The notes beneath the pieces were generated by a model. It ran no database searches and was not told the origin of the DNA. It saw nothing but the letters and a program-made list of their open reading frames with translations. DNA of 6,104 bases from Pseudomonadota bacterium (lineage in GTDB: Bacteria; Pseudomonadota; Gammaproteobacteria; Steroidobacterales; Steroidobacteraceae): contig JAKBCE010000147.1 in assembly GCA_021808195.1 (NCBI GenBank), positions 1 through 6,104 of the forward strand, read 5' to 3'. Positions 1 to 6,104 of this stretch are shown piece after piece (within the stretch, counting starts at the first letter, position 1; every line of letters starts with the position of its first letter). The position numbers and the translations under genes are program-made.

Positions 1-1068
1 GTGGTGCAAGCCGCAGGAGCCCTCGAGGTCGTTGTCGAACACCTTGACGCTCGCGAGGCGCTGCGCCGGGGACATGCCGTCGAGCAGTTCGTTGACGATC
101 TTGCCGAAATCGTCGCGATTCTTGCCGACGCCGGAGGAGCCGCGGTAGGTGAGCGGACTCTTGTCCGTCTGTGCCGCCTTCAGCATGGCGATCGCCGCGT
201 CGTAGCCGCCGCGCGCCTGCAGATACTGAATGGCCGTTTCGGTCTTGAGGACCTCGTGCGCGTGCGGGCTGCCCTCGGCGCCGACGATCCCCGGGGCCAT
301 GGGGCGCTTGATGACCACCGCCTGGGGGCGCGCATCGCTGAACGCCCGGGCAAGATCCGTGTACAGCGCATCGAGGTCTTCGCCCATCGTGGTGGCGGTC
401 GTCAGTCCGTAGCCGGACAGCGTGCGCGTCAGGTCATATCCGGGCATGTACTGCTGCGGATGGCCGGCGATGGTGACGTTGTTGTCATCGAGGAGCAGCT
501 TGATGTTCAGTTGCTGCGCCACGGCGAGGCGCGCCGCCTCGGCATTGTCGCCTTCCATCTGGCTGCCATCGGAGCCGAGCAGGATCACGGCCTTGTCCGG
601 GTTCGCCATCGCGACACCGTTGCAGAATGCCCAGAGGTGCCCGAGGCGTCCGGAGCTGAATTCCACGCCGGGGGTCAGCTTCTTCTCCGGATGGCCGGGC
701 AGGCCGCTGTCGAATTCGCGGTAATGCAGCAGCCGCTCCGCTGGCATCGCCCCATCGAGCACCGAGAGCAGATACTGGGTTGCGACCCGGTGACCGGCCT
801 CGTCGTAGAAGACGGGCACGATGGGCGCGCCGTTGGCGATGAAGGCCCGCACGATCATCACTTCCGGCACGGTGTCGTACGCACCGCCGGTGTGGCCGGA
901 GAGCCCGCGCGCGCCGGCGAGGGCCGTGAAGAACACGATCGCGTCGCGGCACAGCTGGATGTTGTGGCGCAGGTCGGCCTTTTGCGCATCCGTGAGGGTG
1001 CCGAGCTTCGGATCGAGCTTCAGGGGCCGCAGCTGATTGAGATCGATCGGGAAATGTTCATTCGCCAT
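1..1068 (-). CDS. Transketolase-like thiamine-diphosphate enzyme, N-terminal part (3' end outside the window)
   Basis: The 356 visible codons are open to the window edge, so the C-terminal half is missing. They match the pyrophosphate-binding domain of transketolases, which transfer two-carbon units between sugar phosphates in the cytoplasm using thiamine diphosphate. The GHTGGAYD block (residues 58-65) takes the place of the usual GHPG motif. GVEFSSGRLGH (134-144) corresponds to the family's GVE-TTGPLGQ. The cofactor/Mg motif is G165-S-D-G168 with E172, then DDNN (194-197) and IAGH (200-203), the usual GDG...DDN spacing. These are clear departures from TktA, so a donor or acceptor other than the pentose-phosphate sugars is possible and I give no symbol. 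The start at 1068 is preceded by GGAGG, 11 bases away. An in-frame ATG at 1119 would add 17 residues but has no Shine-Dalgarno. It lies after the SDR gene on the same strand, separated by a strong stem-loop, so it is probably transcribed separately. Family call firm; substrate unknown. Confidence 0.88.
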   Translation of the reverse strand, partial: MANEHFPIDLNQLRPLKLDPKLGTLTDAQKADLRHNIQLCRDAIVFFTALAGARGLSGHTGGAYDTVPEVMIVRAFIANGAPIVPVFYDEAGHRVATQYLLSVLDGAMPAERLLHYREFDSGLPGHPEKKLTPGVEFSSGRLGHLWAFCNGVAMANPDKAVILLGSDGSQMEGDNAEAARLAVAQQLNIKLLLDDNNVTIAGHPQQYMPGYDLTRTLSGYGLTTATTMGEDLDALYTDLARAFSDARPQAVVIKRPMAPGIVGAEGSPHAHEVLKTETAIQYLQARGGYDAAIAMLKAAQTDKSPLTYRGSSGVGKNRDDFGKIVNELLDGMSPAQRLASVKVFDNDLEGSCGLHH

Positions 1069-1158
1069 GGGACGTGTCGCCTCCAGCTTCGATGGGTCCG
1101 GGCCGGAATAGTAGCGCATGCCGGCGGGCGGACTCGCGCGCCGTGCGTCCCGCGGGCC

Positions 1159-1194
1159 GCCGGGGCGGCGGACGTGCCGGTCCGCCGCCCCGGC
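1159..1194 (-). terminator. Perfect 15-bp GC-rich stem-loop after the SDR gene
   Basis: Arms 1159-1173 and 1180-1194 are exact reverse complements around a 6-base loop (1174-1179). On the minus strand the structure begins 7 bases after the SDR stop codon (1202-1204), where an intrinsic terminator would sit. No T-run follows the stem (the next bases on that strand are GC-rich), so it is not a canonical rho-independent terminator. It may be a U-tract-less terminator, an mRNA 3'-end protector, or an attenuating structure in the leader of the transketolase-like gene. Confidence 0.6.
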
Positions 1195-1201
1195 CGCGCG
1201 C

Positions 1202-2104
1202 TCAGGCCGGCGGCAGTTCGAGCCGCTCGAGATCCGCGAGCAAGCCCCGGCCACCCGGATGCCAGCCGAGCGTACGCTGCGTCCAGTCGCTCGAGGCCGG
1301 GATGTCCGCCGCCGCAAATGCGGCCAGCCAGCCGAAGTAGCGCTCGGCGTCCTGCGCGGTGAGGGATTTCACCGGCAGTTCCAGGCGCGTGCCGAGGGTA
1401 TTGGCGATGTCCCGCAGGGCCACCCCCTGTTCGCCCACCGCGTGGTAGACGGCTCCCGAGTGCCCATGCTCGAGCGCCAGGCGGTACAGCCGTGCAACGT
1501 CGAGCACATGGGCGGCCGGCCAGCGGTTCACACCTTCCCCGACGTAGGCGAGGTATCGCTTCTCAAGCGCAATGGCGATGCAGCGGCTCACCAGGCCCTG
1601 GCGGTGCGTGTCGTGCACCTGCGGCAGGCGCACGATGGAGACGTTGACGCCCTGGGCGATGAGCGCAGCCCCGGCCGCTTCCGGGTTGCGCGGCAGGGCG
1701 AGTCCGCTGGGCGGCAGTGGCGCCTGTTCCGTCGCCAGGTGGCCCGGGGAGAGCAGCCCGGTGCCCGAGGTCAGCACGAACGGACGGGCCGAGCCGGCCA
1801 ACACCGAACCGATCGCCTCGATGGCGCGCTGCTCCTGCTGACCGGCTTCGGTGAACCGGGCAAAGTCGTTGAAAACGTCGTGATTGAAAGCGAGGTTGAT
1901 GGCGCCATCGCACTGCGCGGCGCCCTGCTTCAGACTGTCCAGGTCATCGAGCGAGCCGCGGTGCACCGCGGCGCCGGCCGCGGCGAGGGCGGCGGCCTTG
2001 GCCTCGTTGCGGCACAGTCCAAGGACCTGGTGGCCGGCCTCGATCAACTCGCGCACCAGGGCGGATCCAATGAAGCCCGTGGCTCCGGTGACAAATACAC
2101 GCAT
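1202..2104 (-). CDS. Atypical SDR-family NAD(P)-dependent oxidoreductase / epimerase-like protein
   Basis: This 300-residue protein begins with a Rossmann-fold dinucleotide-binding motif, TGATGFIG (residues 6-13), preceded by the short strand MRVFV. The RLPQVHD segment (159-165) and the YVGEGVNRWPAAHVLDVARLY stretch (187-207) are typical of the extended/atypical SDR group annotated as NAD-dependent epimerases. Length fits that group. S113 could be the catalytic serine, but the expected YxxxK is absent; the region after it reads LPRNPEAAG (137-145). Chemistry is therefore uncertain: reduction of a carbonyl substrate, or mainly NAD(P)-binding. It is probably cytosolic, with no signal or membrane segment. 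The ATG at 2104 is supported by AAGGA ten bases upstream (complement at 2115-2119). It is divergent from an MmyB-like regulator, an arrangement often seen for this pair, and is probably repressed or induced by it through the shared palindrome. Subfamily and substrate are not determined. Confidence 0.9.
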   Translation of the reverse strand: MRVFVTGATGFIGSALVRELIEAGHQVLGLCRNEAKAAALAAAGAAVHRGSLDDLDSLKQGAAQCDGAINLAFNHDVFNDFARFTEAGQQEQRAIEAIGSVLAGSARPFVLTSGTGLLSPGHLATEQAPLPPSGLALPRNPEAAGAALIAQGVNVSIVRLPQVHDTHRQGLVSRCIAIALEKRYLAYVGEGVNRWPAAHVLDVARLYRLALEHGHSGAVYHAVGEQGVALRDIANTLGTRLELPVKSLTAQDAERYFGWLAAFAAADIPASSDWTQRTLGWHPGGRGLLADLERLELPPA

Positions 2105-2199
2105 GATGCTGTCGTCCTTCCATCAGAGGGGAGGGACAACTCTGCGGCATTGAGATATCCTGGTAAAGCAGTGACATTATCCTAGTATAAATCGTAACA
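2105..2199. promoter_or_regulatory. Divergent promoter region between the SDR gene and its regulator
   Basis: This 95-base spacer includes an AT-rich core: about 17 of the 50 bases at 2150-2199 are G or C, in strong contrast to the flanking genes. On the plus strand TATAAA (2186-2191) resembles a -10 box and ends 8 bases before the regulator's GTG, which would give a nearly leaderless mRNA. On the minus strand GATAAT (complement of 2176-2181) is a five-of-six match to a -10 box and would leave a leader of roughly 65 bases before the SDR start. No convincing -35 box matches either at standard spacing; TTGAGA at 2150-2155 is the nearest candidate for plus-strand transcription, with CATTAT at 2175-2180 after a long 19-base gap. 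Promoter assignment is inferred. Confidence 0.5.
2177..2190. promoter_or_regulatory. Putative operator palindrome TTAT-N-CTAG-N-ATAA
   Basis: The 14 bases TTATCCTAGTATAA equal their own reverse complement at 12 of 14 positions, with only the fifth and tenth bases breaking symmetry. The centre is CTAG. The site overlaps both candidate -10 boxes, so a dimeric repressor bound here could block both genes. The obvious candidate is the adjacent MmyB-like regulator, acting on itself and on the SDR gene. The symmetry is seen; the binding is inferred. Confidence 0.5.
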
Positions 2200-3045
2200 G
2201 TGGACCGCCCCGTCACCCCTGAAAACCGGCTCGGGACTTACCTGCGGCAGCGCCGCCTGAAGCTCGATCCCGGTGCGCTCGGCTTCGTCACCGGCCGGCG
2301 GCGCACCACCGGTCTGCGGCGCGAGGAGGTGGCGCAGCGGGCGAACATCAGTCCGACCTGGTACACCTGGCTCGAACAGGGCCGCGGCGGAGCCCCCTCG
2401 GCCGACGTGCTCGAGCGCATCGCGCATGCGCTGTTGCTCACCGATGCTGAGCGCGAGCACCTGTTCGTGCTCGGTCTGGGCCGCCCGCCCGAAGTGCGTT
2501 ATGAGAGTCGCGCCGGGGTGACCCCTCGCCTGCAGCGCGTGCTCGATGCGCTCGATCCGAGTCCGGCCATCATCCGCACCGCGCTCTGGGATGTCGTCGC
2601 CTGGAATCGCGCCGCAACGGTGATGCTGATGAATTACGCCGAACAGTCTCCCGAGCAGCGCAACATCCTGCGCTGGTTGTTTCTCGATCCGCGCGCACGC
2701 ACCGCACAGTACGATTGGGGCGGTGTGGCGCGTGCGGTGTTGGGGGCCTTCCGGTTCGAGACCACTCGGGCGGGTGCGGCCCGGGACGTCGAGCCGCTGG
2801 TCGAGGAGCTGCGCAGCCGCAGTCCGGAGTTCGCTGCGATGTGGCAGGACAACGAAGTCCATGGCGGGACGTATGGTGAGGTCGTCAAGAAGATCCGCCA
2901 TCCGCTGCTCGGCGCGTTCACGTTCGAGTACTCCGCGTTCGCAGTCGACGGCCGTACCGACCTGATGCTGGTGGTCTACAACCCGGCGAGCCCGCAGGAC
3001 GCCGAGCGCATCGCCGAACACATCCGGCGCCTGCCGAATGCATAG
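2200..3045 (+). CDS. XRE-family HTH transcriptional regulator with MmyB-like ligand-binding domain
   Basis: The protein has 281 residues, usual for MmyB-like regulators. An N-terminal helix-turn-helix domain covers about residues 8-94, with the signature RRTTGLRREEVAQRANIS (34-51) followed by WYTWLEQGRG (54-63), which contains the recognition helix region. From about residue 103 to the end is the MmyB-like sensor domain. Family landmarks are AWNRAA, RNILRWLFLDP, SPEFAAMW and HPLLGAFTFEY. From memory, a structurally studied homologue from Chloroflexus carried a fatty acid in this domain, so a lipophilic ligand is possible, but none can be deduced here. The start is GTG at 2200 with no Shine-Dalgarno. 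A -10-like TATAAA ends 8 bases before it, so leaderless translation is plausible. It faces the SDR gene divergently and probably controls that gene and itself. The stop is 36 bases from the end of the convergent downstream gene. Confidence 0.93.
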   Translation: MDRPVTPENRLGTYLRQRRLKLDPGALGFVTGRRRTTGLRREEVAQRANISPTWYTWLEQGRGGAPSADVLERIAHALLLTDAEREHLFVLGLGRPPEVRYESRAGVTPRLQRVLDALDPSPAIIRTALWDVVAWNRAATVMLMNYAEQSPEQRNILRWLFLDPRARTAQYDWGGVARAVLGAFRFETTRAGAARDVEPLVEELRSRSPEFAAMWQDNEVHGGTYGEVVKKIRHPLLGAFTFEYSAFAVDGRTDLMLVVYNPASPQDAERIAEHIRRLPNA

Positions 3046-3081
3046 CGCGGCGCTCCTGCCGTTCCGCGTGCGTCGATCCGC

Positions 3082-3837
3082 TCATCCTTCGGCGGCGAAA
3101 CGCCAGTCGGGAAAGCGCGTGCGCAGCAGTGGCAGTACGGCGCTCCAGGCGCGCCCGTCGGTCACCTCGAGCGGCAGAGGCGACACGGGCCGGTCCGTGT
3201 GGGCCGTGTCAGTGATGTAGCCCCAGCGCACCCCGGCGAGACGGCGGATGGGCTCGCTGCGGGAGCGCAACGGAACGGTGGTGAGAAACGTATCGGCCGT
3301 CCATCGGAGGCGCTCGTAACCATTGAGGTTGCCGCACGGCGCATCGAATAGTTCGGGCAGAAAGCCGGCGATCGCGAACGGCATGTCGATGCCGAGCATC
3401 GACGGAAATTGATCGACGGCGATCGAGGTGTCGGGCGAAGCCGCCGCGGCGGTCCCGGCCCGATGGCGCTCGGCCGTGATCACCTGGATCCACCCGCAGA
3501 GGGTGCGGTACCCCGCGCCGCGGTAGTGCTCGAGGGTGGCGTGGATCGTCGGGTACCCCCGGCAGGCTTCGGGATGGAGCCCGAGACCGGGAATCACATC
3601 GAAGCCGAGCGCCTCGGGGTCGACGGTCACGCCGTAGCGGACGGCCAGCTGCCCGCGCCGGCCGAACAGCGTGAACGGTATGGACGTGACCGGCAGATCG
3701 TCGCGTTTGGCGCCGGACGGCGCTGACGGTGCCCGCATCGGCTCGGGGTTCCCGCGGGCCCCGGCCGGCCGGCGCCCCGCCAGTCCCAGGAGGCTCGATG
3801 CGCCGAGACCCTTAAGCACGTTGCGTCGATCCCGCAT
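3082..3837 (-). CDS. Uncharacterised protein with twin-arginine-like signal sequence
   Basis: The 251-residue product is not assigned to a named family. Its N-terminus, MRDRRNVLKGLGASSLLGLAG, fits a Tat export signal: DRRNVLK (residues 3-9) matches the RRxFLK pattern with V for F, followed by a short hydrophobic stretch to about residue 21. A Pro/Ala/Gly/Arg-rich linker (22-50) precedes a folded-looking domain with many aromatics. Notable segments are GFDVIPGLGLHP (78-89), GWIQVI (115-120), PFAIAGFLPELFDAP (153-167), RWTADTFLTTVPL (178-190) and RLAGVRWGYI (199-208). It has cysteines at 92, 114 and 168, and no enzyme motif I can name. ATG 3837 was chosen because GGGGAAGG lies just upstream and the signal starts there; the reading frame continues upstream to 3951, but that stretch looks non-coding. 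If Tat-exported, it would fold in the cytoplasm and work in the periplasm or at the membrane. It ends tail-to-tail with the regulator and is divergent from tamA, so no operon partner is visible. Confidence 0.75.
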   Translation of the reverse strand: MRDRRNVLKGLGASSLLGLAGRRPAGARGNPEPMRAPSAPSGAKRDDLPVTSIPFTLFGRRGQLAVRYGVTVDPEALGFDVIPGLGLHPEACRGYPTIHATLEHYRGAGYRTLCGWIQVITAERHRAGTAAAASPDTSIAVDQFPSMLGIDMPFAIAGFLPELFDAPCGNLNGYERLRWTADTFLTTVPLRSRSEPIRRLAGVRWGYITDTAHTDRPVSPLPLEVTDGRAWSAVLPLLRTRFPDWRFAAEG

Positions 3838-4108
3838 TGCCTTCCCCGTCTGTTGTGTTCGAGTGTGAGTGGGTGCGGCGGTGGCCTTGTGCACCGGCAC
3901 GGTCGTTCGGCGCCCGCACCGTTCCCCAAAGGGGGTGCGAGTCGCCGTCACGCCGTCCAGAACACCGCGCGTGTGAGAAAAGTTGCGTCGTGCATCTGCG
4001 GGATGGCGACCTGCACGGCTGTGCCGGTTCGTGCACCGGTGTCTGGGTCACCGCAGGCACCGCGCGGACGGCGCGCCTCGGGCGGGCCGACTGTTTACCA
4101 TAGCGTCC
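3838..4108. other. Divergent 271-base spacer between the Tat-like gene and tamA
   Basis: No convincing gene is seen here. The spacer must hold the promoters of both flanking genes, but no good -35/-10 pair stands out. A modest hairpin lies at 3915-3939: CGCACC pairs with GGTGCG, with CCC/GGG inside and a bulge. A short inverted repeat CCGGT...ACCGG lies at 4024-4039. TACCAT at 4096-4101 is a -10-like hexamer ending 7 bases before the tamA ATG. The open frame that continues upstream of tamA to a TTG at 3983 encodes an Arg/His-rich stretch ahead of a proper signal peptide and is judged untranslated. Confidence 0.5.
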
Positions 4109-6016
4109 ATGGGAAGCCGATTCTTCTTCAGGAGACGTTCGCGGTGCCGAGGCGCACGTGCCGGCGGCGCGCTCGCGTTGTTGATCTGTGCGGCGCTGGC
4201 GACATCGGTGGCGCAGGCCGCGAACCCCCAGCCGTACCGGCTGCAGTGGGTGTCGAGCGGGCGCGACTCGGTCGATTCGACCCTGAAGCTGACCTCGCAG
4301 CTGCAGGCGCTGCGCGGGACGGCCCCGGTGGGTCCGTATGGGCTGATCGCTCGGGCGCGCGCCGACGTGAAACGGCTGCGCACGGTGCTGGAGAGCTTCG
4401 GGTACTACCAGGGCGCGGTCACGATCACGATCGACGGCCGGCGGCTGGAGAGCCTCGGGCTCGGCAAGGCCCTCGAGGCGCTGCCGGACGGCACCGAGGC
4501 GACCGTGAAGATCGCCCCATCGCTCGGCCCGCTCTTTCACGTCGGGCACATCGACGTCGAGGGCAAGGTGCCTGCGGCCATCGAACGGACACTGGGCCTG
4601 CCACAGGCGCTGCTCGGACTCGCCACCGGGGCGCCGGCCGTCGCCGCAGAGGTTCTGGCCGCCGGTGAGCGACTGCAACGCAGGTTGCAGGATGCCGGCT
4701 ATGCGCAGGCCAAGGTCGACCCACCGGTGGCGTATGAAGACCCGAGCCGCCACGTGCTCAATCTCACGTTTCAGGTCACGAGCGGCCCGCGGGCGCGGAT
4801 CGGTGCGATCCGCATCGAGGGACTTGAGCACGTGCACGCGTCGTTCGTGCAGCGCAGCCTGCCGATCCATCCCGGGCAACGCTACGATGCAGCCCGGATC
4901 GAGCAGGCGCGTCAGGATCTGCTCGGACTGGGCTTATTCTCGAGCGTCAGTGTCCGGCTGGGCGCGGTCGACGTCGAGGGGCGTGCGCCGTTGACGTTTC
5001 TGGTGCGCGAGAGCAAACGCTACGCGTTCGGCATCAATGCCGCCTATTCGAGCGACCTGGGCGCCAGCGGCGGTCTGCGCTGGAGCGACAGCAACGTCTT
5101 TGGCAGCGGTGAGCGCCTCAGCGCCTCGGCGAGCGCCATCGACCTGGGCGGTACGGCCAGCACCGGGGCAGGCTACGATGCGCGCCTCGGCTACGACATC
5201 CCCGATTTCCGCCGCCGCGGCCAGACCCTCGGCTTCTCGGTGGCCGCCCTGCGCCAGACGCTGCAGGCCTATACGCAAAACGGTGCAACGGCCGCTGCGA
5301 CCCTGACCCGGCGTCTCTCTTCAGAGTGGGTGGCGAGCGGCGGGACCTCGTACGAGCATGAACAGATCACGCAGGAAGGGCAGTACGATCAGTACAACCT
5401 GATCGCGCTGCCGTTGTCCGCGCAATTCGATTCAACGGATCTGGCCTCACCGCTGCTCGACCCGACGCACGGCTTGCGGGTCTCGCTCACCGTCTCGCCC
5501 ACGCTCTCGACCGGCGCCTCCGGCGAGCAGCTGTTCGTCATCGTGCAAGGCAGCGCGGCGACCTATTTTGACGTCCACAAGCTGATTGCGGCCGATCCGG
5601 CCGGCCGCACCGTGCTCGCTGCGCGGCTCATCGCCGGTGTGGCGGAAGGGGCGAGTCAGTTCGGCCTGCCGCCGGATCAGCGGTTCTATGCCGGCGGCAG
5701 CGGCACCGTGCGCGGCTACCGCTATCAGTCGATCGGTCCGCAGTTCGCCGACGGTCTGCCCGAGGGCGGCACGAGCATGCAGGCGGTCAATCTCGAGCTG
5801 CGCCAGCGCGTGGGCGCAAAGTTCGGCTTCGTGCTGTTCGCCGACGCCGGTGGTGTCGCGAGCGGCACGACCAGCGTATACCGTGTGGGCGTGGGTACGG
5901 GCGTGCGCTATTACACGTCGATCGGTCCGATCCGCCTGGATTTTGCCGTGCCGACGCGTCAGCTCAAGAACGGCGGTCGTTTCGAGGTGTACATCGGCCT
6001 CGGGCAGGCGTTCTGA
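4109..6016 (+). CDS. tamA: TamA, Omp85-family outer-membrane protein of the translocation and assembly module
   Basis: The product has 635 residues, somewhat longer than E. coli TamA. A signal peptide (basic region 4-17, hydrophobic core about 18-35, probable cleavage after VAQA, residue 37) is followed by three POTRA-like domains at about 43-135, 143-225 and 229-302. The third carries the typical ARIGAIRIEGLEHV start and the LGLGLFSSVSV end. A C-terminal beta-barrel runs from about 304. The barrel has the Omp85 loop-6 motif GGSGTVRGY (529-537) with its conserved Arg535, the SIGPIRLDF motif (604-612), and a terminal Phe635 as expected for a BAM recognition signal. TamA works with TamB in outer-membrane protein and lipid homeostasis. 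The ATG at 4109 is chosen because the signal peptide begins there; it has no Shine-Dalgarno. The stop codon overlaps the tamB ATG by one base, so the two are translationally coupled. BamA was considered, but BamA has five POTRA domains and would not be followed by a TamB-like start. Confidence 0.93.
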   Translation: MGSRFFFRRRSRCRGARAGGALALLICAALATSVAQAANPQPYRLQWVSSGRDSVDSTLKLTSQLQALRGTAPVGPYGLIARARADVKRLRTVLESFGYYQGAVTITIDGRRLESLGLGKALEALPDGTEATVKIAPSLGPLFHVGHIDVEGKVPAAIERTLGLPQALLGLATGAPAVAAEVLAAGERLQRRLQDAGYAQAKVDPPVAYEDPSRHVLNLTFQVTSGPRARIGAIRIEGLEHVHASFVQRSLPIHPGQRYDAARIEQARQDLLGLGLFSSVSVRLGAVDVEGRAPLTFLVRESKRYAFGINAAYSSDLGASGGLRWSDSNVFGSGERLSASASAIDLGGTASTGAGYDARLGYDIPDFRRRGQTLGFSVAALRQTLQAYTQNGATAAATLTRRLSSEWVASGGTSYEHEQITQEGQYDQYNLIALPLSAQFDSTDLASPLLDPTHGLRVSLTVSPTLSTGASGEQLFVIVQGSAATYFDVHKLIAADPAGRTVLAARLIAGVAEGASQFGLPPDQRFYAGGSGTVRGYRYQSIGPQFADGLPEGGTSMQAVNLELRQRVGAKFGFVLFADAGGVASGTTSVYRVGVGTGVRYYTSIGPIRLDFAVPTRQLKNGGRFEVYIGLGQAF

Positions 6017-6104
6017 TGCGCCGGGCGCTGCGCTATGCCGGTTGGACACTCGGCGCGGCGGCGCTGCTCGTCGTGCTCGTCATCGGCGGGGTGATCCTCG
6101 CCGG
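6016..6104 (+). CDS. tamB: TamB, N-terminal signal anchor only (continues past the window)
   Basis: Only 29 codons are visible. They encode MRRALRYAGWTLGAAALL and then a Val/Ile/Gly-rich hydrophobic run to the window edge: a basic N-terminus followed by one transmembrane segment, as in TamB, which is held in the inner membrane by such an anchor and reaches through the periplasm to TamA. The ATG shares its A with the last base of the tamA stop (TGATG), so translation is probably coupled. The identification rests mainly on this position after tamA, since the diagnostic beta-helical and C-terminal DUF490 parts lie outside the window. Another membrane-anchored protein cannot be excluded from 29 residues alone. 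Confidence 0.82.
   Translation, partial: MRRALRYAGWTLGAAALLVVLVIGGVILA

Noticed and set aside
1..1362. Long plus-strand open frame of about 450 codons
   Set aside because: It is antisense to the transketolase-like gene, whose reverse-strand translation has clear thiamine-diphosphate motifs; the plus-strand product is Arg/Ala/Gly-rich with no domain, as expected of a GC-rich shadow.
1118..2185. Plus-strand open frame of 355 codons
   Set aside because: It lies opposite the SDR gene and runs through the stem-loop and divergent promoter; no family resemblance.
2163..2205. Imperfect direct repeat GTAAAGCAGTGAC / GTAACAGTGGAC as a second operator
   Set aside because: The copies need gaps to align and share only a CAGTG core; such short matches are expected by chance.
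2182..3021. Minus-strand open frame of 279 codons opposite the regulator
   Set aside because: The plus strand encodes a recognisable HTH/MmyB protein; the reverse frame has no motif.
3915..3939. Hairpin CGCACC...GGTGCG as a terminator or riboswitch
   Set aside because: The stem is short and bulged, lies between two divergent genes where no terminator is needed, and matches no riboswitch architecture I know.
3838..3951. Upstream extension of the Tat-like protein to an ATG at 3951
   Set aside because: It would bury the twin-arginine signal at residue 40, and a Shine-Dalgarno lies right before the ATG at 3837.
3812..4879. Minus-strand open frame of 355 codons spanning the spacer and the start of tamA
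   Set aside because: It overlaps the tamA signal peptide and POTRA domains and the start of the Tat-like gene, and its composition is Arg/His/Gln-rich low complexity.

Overview
The window is GC-rich, compact bacterial chromosome. A TamA-type Omp85 outer-membrane protein directly followed by a TamB start shows a Gram-negative envelope. Together with the overall character this suggests a high-GC proteobacterium, perhaps a gammaproteobacterium of the xanthomonad/Steroidobacter kind. That placement is inference; there is no rRNA or marker gene to fix it.

Layout. (1) 1-1068, minus strand: N-terminal half of a divergent transketolase-like thiamine-diphosphate enzyme, cut by the window edge. (2) 1069-1201: a spacer holding a perfect 15-bp GC stem-loop just past the end of the next gene. 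(3) 1202-2104, minus: an atypical SDR (NAD(P)-binding, epimerase-like) oxidoreductase. (4) 2105-2199: a divergent promoter region, AT-rich against its surroundings, with a near-perfect 14-bp palindrome centred on CTAG. (5) 2200-3045, plus: an XRE/HTH regulator with an MmyB-like ligand-binding domain. (6) 3082-3837, minus: an uncharacterised protein with a twin-arginine-like N-terminus, convergent with the regulator. (7) 3838-4108: a divergent spacer with only weak signals. (8) 4109-6016, plus: tamA, then tamB starting on the last base of the tamA stop codon and running off the window.

Two functional units can be read. The SDR gene and the MmyB-like regulator form a divergent pair in which the regulator probably controls the SDR and itself through the palindrome. 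The tamA-tamB pair encodes the translocation and assembly module, with TamA in the outer membrane and TamB anchored in the inner membrane and spanning the periplasm. The transketolase-like gene and the Tat-like protein show no clear functional link to either unit. No mobile element, CRISPR array, tRNA or rRNA was seen. Apart from the uncharacterised exported protein and the putative operator, this looks like ordinary chromosome, not a new defence or mobile system.
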